Shown here one piece after another: positions 1 through 5,665 of a stretch of 20,748 bases of DNA. Position numbers and translations under genes: made by a program. This DNA comes from an uncultured Collinsella sp. (lineage in GTDB: Bacteria; Actinomycetota; Coriobacteriia; Coriobacteriales; Coriobacteriaceae): the NCBI GenBank assembly GCA_902494765.1, contig CABUUK010000044.1, forward strand, positions 1 to 20,748. Reading direction: 5' to 3'. The notes below the pieces were generated by a model. The model did not search any database. It was not told where the DNA came from and saw nothing but the letters and a program-made list of their open reading frames with translations. Numbering within the stretch: position 1 is the stretch's first letter; every line of letters begins with the position of its first letter.

Positions 1-355
1 AGCCCGATGGAGTACCGCAGGAAGCTTGGATACGCCTAGGCGCGGTCCAAGAAATCGTCCGCACCCCCAAGTGGGAGATTATCCACGCTCGATTGCAAAC
101 GGAAAAAAATCCACGCTCGATTTTGCCTGGGAAGAGCAATCTTCTGTCTGGGCAGCCCCGATCTCGACCTATATATAGGTGCAAATAAGCTGGTATCGAA
201 GTTCGATACTGAAGGTGTACTCCACTACAGCAAAGTGTTACCTTGGGAAACGTCACCTCAGTATCCAAAACCACTGTCCTTCATATCCAAACTCAATAAA
301 ACCGCAGGTCACGGCTATATAGATACGCCCGGCACCGTGTATCTAGAGGTTTTCG
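1..355. other. Leader region without a convincing gene, rich in palindromes
   Basis: No credible coding region is seen here. The only ORF (GTG at 235, 68 codons) has no ribosome binding site and runs through the promoter at 356-385. The stretch holds a 14-bp direct repeat (81-94 and 109-122, ATCCACGCTCGATT, 28 bp apart), a perfect 14-bp palindrome ACCTATATATAGGT (167-180), and a perfect 8+8 inverted repeat with a 1-nt centre (193-209, GTATCGAA-G-TTCGATAC). These look like regulatory sites, but no bound factor can be named. Confidence 0.5.
193..209. promoter_or_regulatory. Perfect inverted repeat, operator-like
   Basis: GTATCGAA and TTCGATAC are exact reverse complements around a single G. 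The length and symmetry suit a dimeric DNA-binding protein. It lies about 150 bp upstream of the tRNA-tuf promoter, so it may instead belong to a transcript entering from the left of the window. The factor is unknown. Confidence 0.4.
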
Positions 356-385
356 TTGACAGCCCCCAAGGTGGCATCGTATTAT
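356..385 (+). promoter_or_regulatory. Promoter of the tRNA-Tyr-Thr-Met-tuf operon
   Basis: A perfect -35 TTGACA (356-361) and a -10 TATTAT (380-385) are separated by 18 bp, about 60 bp upstream of the first tRNA. The preceding bases GAGGTTTTCG are shared, one base apart, with the rpmG promoter at 2187-2216. This is a housekeeping sigma-type promoter by sequence; the start site was not determined. Confidence 0.75.
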
Positions 386-447
386 CTTCTTCGTTCGCGG
401 GGGCGGCGGTCCAAAAGACCAAAGGACCTGCGGATACTTGAACGATT

Positions 448-529
448 GGGAGTTTGCCCGAGTGGTTAATGGGGACGGGCTGTAAACCCGTTGGCTCTGC
501 CTACATAGGTTCGAATCCTATAGCTCCCA
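448..529 (+). tRNA. tRNA-Tyr (GUA)
   Basis: The acceptor arms GGGAGTT and AGCTCCC pair with one G-T wobble. The anticodon stem ACGGG/CCCGT encloses loop CTGTAAA with anticodon GTA at 482-484. A long variable arm marks a class II tRNA, and the T loop GGTTCGAATCC is standard. The discriminator is A529; the next bases are CCC, so the 3' CCA is not encoded and must be added after transcription. It is the first gene of the tRNA-tuf transcript. Confidence 0.95.
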
Positions 530-539
530 CCCGTCAAGT

Positions 540-615
540 GCCTGTATAGCTCAGTCGGTAGAGCACTTCGTTGGTAACGAAGAGGTCACCAGTTCAAGTC
601 TGGTTGCAGGCTCCA
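540..615 (+). tRNA. tRNA-Thr (GGU)
   Basis: The acceptor arms GCCTGTA and TGCAGGC pair with one wobble. Anticodon stem CTTCG/CGAAG closes loop TTGGTAA with anticodon GGT. The T arm and D arm fit the class I cloverleaf. The 3' CCA is encoded (613-615), unlike the upstream tRNA-Tyr. It sits 10 nt after tRNA-Tyr in the same operon. Confidence 0.95.
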
Positions 616-618
616 TCC

Positions 619-695
619 GGCGGTGTAGCTCAGTTGGTTAGAGCACACGGTTCATACCCGTGGCGTCACTGGTTCGAATCCAGTCACCGCTACCA
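619..695 (+). tRNA. tRNA-Met, elongator (CAU)
   Basis: Acceptor arms GGCGGTG and CACCGCT pair with a G-T at the first position. Anticodon stem CACGG/CCGTG closes loop TTCATAC with anticodon CAT. The stem lacks the three consecutive G-C pairs of initiator tRNA, and the body closely resembles the elongator tRNA-Met of Gram-positive bacteria, so initiator and tRNA-Ile2 are less likely. CCA is encoded at 693-695. Its last bases are complementary to 738-744 just downstream (see hairpin). Confidence 0.92.
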
Positions 696-744
696 TAGGT
701 AACACGGTGGCTTCTCAATAGTATGTTGAGAGGCCACTATGGTA
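691..744 (+). other. Leader hairpin between tRNA-Met and tuf
   Basis: Arms 707-718 and 726-737 pair over 12 bp with one wobble around a 7-nt loop. An outer helix, TACCATA (691-697) with TATGGTA (738-744), would extend it and uses the 3' end of tRNA-Met, including its CCA. There is no T run, so it is not an intrinsic terminator. It could be an RNA processing signal or 5' leader structure of tuf. Confidence 0.6.
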
Positions 745-791
745 TAAAGGCAAAGTCCCGTCCGGGGACGACCTGTTAAGAGGAGGGCTTT

Positions 792-1982
792 ATGGCCAAA
801 GAGAAGTTTGAGCGCACTAAGCCGCATGTTAACATCGGCACCATTGGTCACGTCGACCACGGCAAGACCACGCTGACCGCTGCCATCACCAAGGTTCTCT
901 CCGAGACCGAGGGCTGCAAGGCTGACTTCACTGCGTTCGAGAACATCGACAAGGCTCCCGAGGAGCGCGAGCGCGGCATTACGATTTCCGTCTCCCACGT
1001 TGAGTACGAGACCGCTGCCCGTCACTACGCTCACGTTGACTGCCCGGGCCACGCTGACTACGTCAAGAACATGATCTCCGGCGCTGCTCAGATGGACGGC
1101 GCTATCCTGGTCATCGCTGCTACCGACGGCCCCATGGCTCAGACCCGCGAGCACATCCTGCTCGCCCGTCAGGTCGGCGTTCCCTACATCGTCGTCTTCC
1201 TGAACAAGTGCGACATGGTCGACGATGACGAGCTCATCGACCTCGTCGAGATGGAGACCCGTGAGCTCCTCTCCGAGTACGATTTCCCCGGCGACGACAT
1301 CCCCGTCATCCGTGGCTCCGCTCTGGGCGCTCTCGAGGGCGACGCCAAGTGGATGGACGCCATTCGCGAGCTCATGAAGGCCGTCGACGAGTACATCCCG
1401 ACGCCTGCTCGTAACAACGACCTCCCGTTCCTGATGGCCGTTGAGGACGTTATGACCATCTCCGGCCGTGGTACCGTTGCTACTGGCCGTGTCGAGCGCG
1501 GTGAGCTCAAGCTCAACGAGCCCGTCGAGATCGTCGGCATCAAGGATACCCAGAACACCGTCGTTACCGGTATCGAGATGTTCCGTAAGTCCATGGACTT
1601 CTGCGAGGCTGGCGACAACGTCGGTCTGCTGCTCCGCGGCATCAAGCGTGAGGACATCGAGCGCGGCCAGGTTCTCTGCAAGCCCGGTTCGGTTACCCCG
1701 CACACCAAGTTCACCGGCGAGATTTACGTTCTGACCAAGGAGGAGGGCGGCCGTCACACCCCGTTCTTCGATGGTTATCGTCCTCAGTTCTACTTCCGTA
1801 CCACCGACGTTACCGGTACGGTCAAGCTCCCCGAGGGCACCGAGATGGCTATGCCTGGTGACCACATCACCATCGAGGGCGACCTCATCCACCCGATCGC
1901 CATGGAGGAGGGCCTGCGCTTCGCTATCCGCGAGGGTGGCCACACCGTCGGTTCGGGCATCGTCTCCACGATCATTGAGTAA
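792..1982 (+). CDS. tuf: Elongation factor Tu
   Basis: This 396-residue GTPase delivers aminoacyl-tRNA to the ribosomal A site. The length matches bacterial EF-Tu (about 394-400). The N-terminal G domain shows the P-loop GHVDHGKT (residues 19-26), the effector region with the RGITI motif, the DCPGH box near residue 80 and the NKCD guanine-specificity motif near 135. Domains II and III follow with the usual GRGTVATGRVERG and a C-terminus ending in IVSTIIE. AAGAGGAGGG lies 5 nt before the ATG. It is the last gene of a tRNA-Tyr/Thr/Met-tuf transcript and is followed by a strong terminator, so tRNA and EF-Tu supply are likely co-regulated. Nothing in it looks abnormal. Confidence 0.99.
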   Translation: MAKEKFERTKPHVNIGTIGHVDHGKTTLTAAITKVLSETEGCKADFTAFENIDKAPEERERGITISVSHVEYETAARHYAHVDCPGHADYVKNMISGAAQMDGAILVIAATDGPMAQTREHILLARQVGVPYIVVFLNKCDMVDDDELIDLVEMETRELLSEYDFPGDDIPVIRGSALGALEGDAKWMDAIRELMKAVDEYIPTPARNNDLPFLMAVEDVMTISGRGTVATGRVERGELKLNEPVEIVGIKDTQNTVVTGIEMFRKSMDFCEAGDNVGLLLRGIKREDIERGQVLCKPGSVTPHTKFTGEIYVLTKEEGGRHTPFFDGYRPQFYFRTTDVTGTVKLPEGTEMAMPGDHITIEGDLIHPIAMEEGLRFAIREGGHTVGSGIVSTIIE

Positions 1983-2010
1983 ATTAGCTCTTTGATATAG
2001 CTGACTTAGA

Positions 2011-2044
2011 GAACCCGGCACTTATATGGGTGCCGGGTTCTTTT
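2011..2044 (+). terminator. Intrinsic terminator of tuf
   Basis: An 11-bp perfect stem (GAACCCGGCAC, 2011-2021, with GTGCCGGGTTC, 2030-2040) and an 8-nt loop are followed by TTTT, 29 nt after the tuf stop codon. Confidence 0.9.
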
Positions 2045-2186
2045 CTGCAATGGATATTGAGCCGTTGCTGGTGTCGAGAGGATCGATAATGGTCCTGGAT
2101 GCACCGTCGATTAGCTCTCGATGGCTTCATTGATGTGTTCCAAATATGAATGGATCCACCGAGAACCAATTGACTCGAGGTTTTCA

Positions 2187-2216
2187 TTGACAGCACTTAC
2201 GTGGAGCTGATAAAGT
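2187..2216 (+). promoter_or_regulatory. Promoter of the rpmG-trpT-secE-nusG-rplKA operon
   Basis: A perfect -35 TTGACA (2187-2192) and -10 TAAAGT (2211-2216) are 18 bp apart, with the -10 element ending 45 bp before rpmG. The bases before it, CGAGGTTTTCA, match the tuf-operon promoter almost exactly, suggesting common growth-rate control. The interval 2045-2186 holds no recognisable gene. Confidence 0.75.
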
Positions 2217-2261
2217 AATAACTCGTGCCCGTACGGGGCGGAAATGAAAGGTTCAGGATAC

Positions 2262-2411
2262 ATGCGTACTCTAGTTACTCTTGCGTGCACTGAGTGCAAG
2301 CGCCGCAACTATACGACCACCAAGAACAAGTCGACCATGCCTGATCGTATGGAGATCAAGAAGTATTGCCCCTGGTGCCGTCACCACACGCTGCACAAAG
2401 AGACTCGCTAG
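2262..2411 (+). CDS. rpmG: 50S ribosomal protein L33
   Basis: A 49-residue basic protein of the large ribosomal subunit. Two zinc-knuckle pairs are present, CTEC (Cys9, Cys12) and CPWC (Cys37, Cys40), so this is the zinc-binding C+ form; the RNYTTTKNK segment and KYCPWCRHHTLHKE tail are typical of L33. A purine-rich AAAGG lies about 10 nt before the ATG. It is the first gene after the promoter and sits 13 nt before tRNA-Trp, the same order found upstream of secE in many bacteria. The length is normal. Confidence 0.97.
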   Translation: MRTLVTLACTECKRRNYTTTKNKSTMPDRMEIKKYCPWCRHHTLHKETR

Positions 2412-2424
2412 TCTCTAGTCACAT

Positions 2425-2500
2425 ACGCCAGTAGTTCAATTGGTAGAGCATCGGTCTCCAAAACCGAGTGTTGAGGGTTCGAGTCCTTCCTGGCGTGCCA
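2425..2500 (+). tRNA. tRNA-Trp (CCA)
   Basis: Acceptor arms ACGCCAG and CTGGCGT pair perfectly. The anticodon stem CGGT/ACCG closes loop CTCCAAA with anticodon CCA at 2458-2460. Discriminator G2497 is the known identity base for tRNA-Trp, and CCA is encoded at 2498-2500. It lies between rpmG and secE, a widely conserved position. Confidence 0.95.
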
Positions 2501-2509
2501 GTCATTATT

Positions 2510-2540
2510 CCGTAAGCTCCCACTTGGGGGCTTACGGTTT
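2510..2540 (+). terminator. Hairpin between tRNA-Trp and secE, weak terminator or attenuator
   Basis: Arms 2510-2521 and 2526-2537 pair over 12 bp with one G-T wobble around a 4-nt loop, followed only by TTT. The short T run suggests partial termination that would lower secE-nusG-rplKA transcription relative to rpmG and tRNA-Trp, or an RNA-processing site. secE has no separate strong promoter that I can see. Confidence 0.6.
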
Positions 2541-2576
2541 ACTCATGTATAAGCGCATTGCGCGGAGGTAACCCAA

Positions 2577-2915
2577 ATGGCCAACAAGAAGAACAAGAAG
2601 AAGGCTCAGCAGCCGGCACCTGCCAACAAAGCTGCCGCCAACTCCAAGGTTGAGGCCAAGAAGGCCGTTGCCAAGAAGAACGAGAAGGCTGCGAAGTCCA
2701 AGAAGAACGAGAAGCCTGGTTTCTTCGCCCGCACCAAGAAGTATTTCGCTTCGGTCAAGTCCGAGATGAAGCGTGTCACGTGGCCCGATAAGAAGGAGCT
2801 CGTGAACTACTCGGTTGTTGTTTGCGCTTCTCTGATCGTCGTCGGCGTCGTCATCGCTCTGCTCGATGCTGGCTTTGGCGAGGCTCTTGCTCTGTTCTCT
2901 GGATTGAGGGGCTAA
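2577..2915 (+). CDS. secE: Preprotein translocase subunit SecE
   Basis: The small subunit of the SecYEG channel, which clamps SecY in the cytoplasmic membrane. The 112-residue protein has a long Lys/Ala-rich N-terminal extension (about residues 1-50, low complexity), then the SecE signature VKSEMKRVTWPDKKELV (about 62-78) and one membrane helix (about 80-103). The single-helix form is usual outside Proteobacteria, and the basic extension is common in high-GC Gram-positives. GGAGG is 9 nt before the ATG. nusG starts 3 nt after its stop, indicating co-translation. Confidence 0.96.
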   Translation: MANKKNKKKAQQPAPANKAAANSKVEAKKAVAKKNEKAAKSKKNEKPGFFARTKKYFASVKSEMKRVTWPDKKELVNYSVVVCASLIVVGVVIALLDAGFGEALALFSGLRG

Positions 2916-2918
2916 ACC

Positions 2919-3455
2919 ATGTCTAAGCGTTGGTACGTCGTTCACACTTACTCTGGATACGAGAACCGCGTTAAGTCCGATCTCGAGCATCGCATCGAGA
3001 CTATGGGCATGCAGGACCGTATCTTTGATATCGAGATTCCTATGGAGCGCGTCACCGAGATTAAAGAGGGTGGCAAGCGTGAGACCAAGGATTCCAAGAT
3101 CTTCCCGGGTTATGTCCTGGTCCGCATGGAGATGGATGACGATGCTTGGACGTGTGTTCGTAACACGCCTGGCGTCACCGGTTTCCTAGGCGGCAACGGC
3201 AAGCCCGCTCCGCTTTCCCGCGACGAGTACAACAAGATGACTCGTCGTCCCGGTAAGGGCGATTCGCCCAAGCGCACCTCGGTTGATATTGAGGTCGGTA
3301 CGTCCGTCCGCGTCACCGATGGCCCGCTTACCGACTTTGATGGCAAGGTCTCCGAGGTTAACACCGAGGCTGGCAAGCTCAAGGTCACGCTGATGATCTT
3401 TGGCCGCGAGACGCCGGTCGAGCTCGACTTTAACCAGGTCGCTGTCATCGCTTAA
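2919..3455 (+). CDS. nusG: Transcription termination/antitermination protein NusG
   Basis: NusG binds RNA polymerase and modulates pausing, Rho termination and coupling with the ribosome. The 178-residue length is standard. The NGN domain (about 1-110) begins with RWYVVHTYSGYEN and carries KIFPGYVLVRM; the KOW domain (about 122-178) shows the DGPLTDFDGKV motif and ends ELDFNQVAVIA. It follows secE by 3 nt, and the Shine-Dalgarno-like GGATTGAGGGG lies within the end of secE. rplK comes 120 nt later. Confidence 0.98.
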   Translation: MSKRWYVVHTYSGYENRVKSDLEHRIETMGMQDRIFDIEIPMERVTEIKEGGKRETKDSKIFPGYVLVRMEMDDDAWTCVRNTPGVTGFLGGNGKPAPLSRDEYNKMTRRPGKGDSPKRTSVDIEVGTSVRVTDGPLTDFDGKVSEVNTEAGKLKVTLMIFGRETPVELDFNQVAVIA

Positions 3456-3575
3456 GTTTTCGTCCGTTCGCGCGAGCGTGCTTCTTCTGTGACTGCTCAT
3501 CTCAGGAGTGCTTCTAACACGTGCGTGCTTACGATATAGCAAGTACTTCACACTCGTGATTCGAAAGGAATGACC

Positions 3576-4004
3576 ATGGCTGAGAAGAAGGTTGCCAACG
3601 TCATTAAGCTCCAGATTCCTGCTGGTGCAGCAAACCCCGCTCCTCCCGTCGGCCCCGCCCTGGGCGCTGCTGGCGTGAACATCATGCAGTTCTGCCAGGC
3701 CTTTAACGCCGAGACGCAGGACAAGAAGGGTGACATCATCCCCGTTGAGATCTCTGTCTACGAGGACAAGTCCTTCTCCTTCATCACCAAGACCCCGCCG
3801 GCGGCTCACCTTATCAAGAAGGAGCTGAACCTCAAGTCTGGTTCCGCTAAGCCCCAGGCTGACAAGGTTGGTCAGCTCTCCCAGGAGCAGCTCACCAAGA
3901 TCGCCGAGATCAAGATGCCGGACCTCAATGCCAACGACATTGACGCCGCCAAGAAGATCATCGCCGGTACCGCCCGTTCCATGGGCGTCACCATCGCTGA
4001 GTAG
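3576..4004 (+). CDS. rplK: 50S ribosomal protein L11
   Basis: L11 forms the GTPase-associated centre stalk base on 23S rRNA. The 142-residue protein has the proline-rich N-terminal domain with PAGAANPAPPVGPALGAAGVN and the C-terminal rRNA-binding domain ending in GTARSMGVTIAE. I choose the ATG at 3576 over the one at 3570 because AAGG at 3565-3568 is 7 nt from the former and only 1 nt from the latter, and MAEKK fits the family. The 120-nt gap before it holds no gene; it may carry a leader for control by L1. Confidence 0.97.
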   Translation: MAEKKVANVIKLQIPAGAANPAPPVGPALGAAGVNIMQFCQAFNAETQDKKGDIIPVEISVYEDKSFSFITKTPPAAHLIKKELNLKSGSAKPQADKVGQLSQEQLTKIAEIKMPDLNANDIDAAKKIIAGTARSMGVTIAE

Positions 4005-4017
4005 CGATTTCTTATGG

Positions 4018-4071
4018 TAACGGCGGGTGCTCCGACCGGGGCGCCCGTTAAATGTGTGCAATAGGGCACAC
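4018..4071 (+). other. Two tandem hairpins in the rplK-rplA gap
   Basis: The first hairpin pairs TAACGG with CCGTTA and GTGCTCC with GGGGCGC (about 4018-4050). The second pairs GTGTGC (4054-4059) with GCACAC (4066-4071). Neither has a T run. They precede the rplA Shine-Dalgarno by about 35 nt, so a role in translation control or mRNA processing is plausible; an L1 binding site is one option but not shown. Confidence 0.45.
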
Positions 4072-4121
4072 GATACGATGTGGGAGGGCTCACGCCCGTT
4101 TAACCACAGGAGGTAATGCAC

Positions 4122-4829
4122 ATGGCTAAGCATGGTAAGAGCTATAACGCCGCTGCCGAGAAGATCGACCGCGCCACGCTCTACACCCCCCTTCAGGCTG
4201 CCAAGCTCATCAAGGAGCTCGACACCGCCAAGTTCGACGAGACCGTCGAGGCTCACTTCCGTCTGGGCATCGATACTCGTAAGGCTGACCAGAACATCCG
4301 TGGTTCCATCTCCCTGCCCCACGGCACCGGCAAGACCGTTCGTGTTGCCGTCTTCGCCGAGGGCGAGAAGGCCCGTGAGGCTGAGGCTGCCGGCGCCGAC
4401 ATCATCGGTTCCGACGAGCTCGTCGCCCAGATTCAGAAGGGCGAGATCAACTTCGACGCCGCTATCGCTACGCCGAACATGATGGCCAAGGTTGGCCGCA
4501 TCGGTAAGATCCTTGGTCCCCGTGGCCTCATGCCGAACCCCAAGCTCGGCACCGTGACCATGGACGTCGCCAAGATGGTCTCTGAGCTCAAGGCTGGCCG
4601 CGTTGAGTACCGCGCCGACCGCTACGGCATCTGCCACGTGCCCCTGGGCAAGAAGTCCTTCTCTGAGCAGCAGCTCGTCGAGAACTACGCTGCCCTGTAC
4701 ACCGAGATCCTGCGCGTCAAGCCCTCTTCTGCTAAGGGCAAGTACGTCAAGTCCATCTCCGTGTCTTCCACCATGGGCCCTGGCGTCAAGGTCGATCCCG
4801 CTGTCCAGCGTGACTTCCTGGCTGAGTAA
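4122..4829 (+). CDS. rplA: 50S ribosomal protein L1
   Basis: L1 forms the mobile stalk by the ribosomal E site and in many bacteria represses its own operon. The 235-residue protein shows the family signatures: KFDETVEAHFRLGIDTRKADQN in domain I, and the L1 signature around IGKILGPRGLMPNPKLGTV in the second half. I choose ATG 4122 over 4116, because AGGAGG is 8 nt before the former and 2 nt before the latter. It ends the operon; a strong terminator follows and rplJ/rplL are not present. Confidence 0.98.
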   Translation: MAKHGKSYNAAAEKIDRATLYTPLQAAKLIKELDTAKFDETVEAHFRLGIDTRKADQNIRGSISLPHGTGKTVRVAVFAEGEKAREAEAAGADIIGSDELVAQIQKGEINFDAAIATPNMMAKVGRIGKILGPRGLMPNPKLGTVTMDVAKMVSELKAGRVEYRADRYGICHVPLGKKSFSEQQLVENYAALYTEILRVKPSSAKGKYVKSISVSSTMGPGVKVDPAVQRDFLAE

Positions 4830-4867
4830 CTGCTAGTTACTGCCTGAGCAAAGCAAGCATTGCTAAA

Positions 4868-4904
4868 GAAACCCGGTTCTGCCTTGTGCAGGACCGGGTT
4901 TCTT
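4868..4904 (+). terminator. Terminator after rplA
   Basis: A 15-bp stem with one wobble (4868-4882 with 4888-4902) and a 5-nt loop is followed by TT. A run AAAGAAA precedes it on the + strand, so it may also stop transcription on the opposite strand. It lies 39 nt after the rplA stop. Confidence 0.85.
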
Positions 4905-4917
4905 GCTATCGCATCAA

Positions 4918-4956
4918 AACCACCTCAAAGGGGACAGCGTCCCCTTTGAGGTGGTT
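4918..4956 (-). terminator. Perfect 18-bp hairpin at the phosphoesterase stop codon
   Basis: Arms 4918-4935 and 4939-4956 are exact reverse complements around a 3-nt loop. On the - strand the stem starts inside the TAA stop and is followed by TTTTGATG, giving an intrinsic terminator. The apex contains GGGGACAG on the + strand and GGGGAC on the - strand, a core that recurs in other gaps of this window. Confidence 0.85.
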
Positions 4957-5665
4957 ACCAGGGTGTTCTAGCGGTTGAGGACTCAATGGCCTCGTGGCGC
5001 TTGAGCTCGCGGCGCATGGTTTGCGAGTTGAGCCAGGCTGCCTGCCAGCCACGGATGGGGTAGCGCGTCTGGTCGAGCTCAAACTGCGTATAGCCGCAGG
5101 CGTTGATGATCGTCGTTCCACACACATGCTGCCGCTCGCGCTGAAAATCGTAACCGTAGCTTTGGTGTACATGCCCATGTACCATGTAGTCGGCTCCCCA
5201 GGACTCAAGCGCCGTGTTAAAGCACTCAAACCCTCGATGCGGTAGATCGTCCAGATCACCCATACCGGCGGCGGGCGCATGGGTAAGCAGAATGTCGCAC
5301 CCGCCGACCATCCTAACCTTACGCGACAGCTTACGCATACGCTTGGACATCTCGCGTTCGGTGTACATGTTGGCGCCGTCGCGATAACGCATGGACCCGC
5401 CAAGGCCCGCAATGCGAATCCCTCGGTACGTGTACACGCTGTCTTCTACGCAGATACATCCGCCCGGTGCATGACGTGCGTAGCGGTCATCGTGATTGCC
5501 ACGCACGTAGATGAGCGGTTTGTTGATGACCGTAACCAAAAACTCAAGATAGTCCGGGTCCAGATCGCCGGCGGACAAAATCAGGTCGACGCCCTCAAAG
5601 CGTTCCTTGCGAAAGCACTCCCAAAGGCATCGTTCTTCGGTATCGGCTATGGCAAGGATTTTCAT
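4955..5665 (-). CDS. Calcineurin-like metallophosphoesterase
   Basis: A 236-residue soluble phosphoesterase of the calcineurin-like superfamily. Visible metal-site motifs are Asp8 (IADTEE; the usual DxH has Glu10 instead of His), GD (Gly33-Asp34), GNHDD (56-60), THAP near 130 and GHVH near 163. The substrate cannot be read from the sequence; the family includes nucleotidases and cyclic nucleotide phosphodiesterases. Its ATG overlaps the stop of the upstream BMP-fusion gene by 4 nt (ATGA), so the two are translated together. The stop lies in the base of the terminator hairpin. The missing second motif-I residue resembles the YfcE/MJ0936-like branch only loosely, so I leave the symbol empty. 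Confidence 0.88.
   Translation of the reverse strand: MKILAIADTEERCLWECFRKERFEGVDLILSAGDLDPDYLEFLVTVINKPLIYVRGNHDDRYARHAPGGCICVEDSVYTYRGIRIAGLGGSMRYRDGANMYTEREMSKRMRKLSRKVRMVGGCDILLTHAPAAGMGDLDDLPHRGFECFNTALESWGADYMVHGHVHQSYGYDFQRERQHVCGTTIINACGYTQFELDQTRYPIRGWQAAWLNSQTMRRELKRHEAIESSTARTPW

Noticed and set aside
235..441. 68-residue GTG ORF in the leader
   Set aside because: It has no ribosome site, an unremarkable composition, and contains the tRNA-tuf promoter.
619..695. tRNA-Met as initiator or tRNA-Ile2
   Set aside because: The anticodon stem lacks the three G-C pairs of initiators, and the body resembles Gram-positive elongator tRNA-Met.
690..2021. 443-residue ORF antisense to tuf
   Set aside because: It is a shadow of EF-Tu codon bias, overlapping the tRNA-Met end; the + strand gene is unequivocal.
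3186..4637. 483-residue - strand ORF across nusG, rplK and rplA
   Set aside because: It crosses three certain genes and has a low-complexity acidic composition typical of antisense frames.
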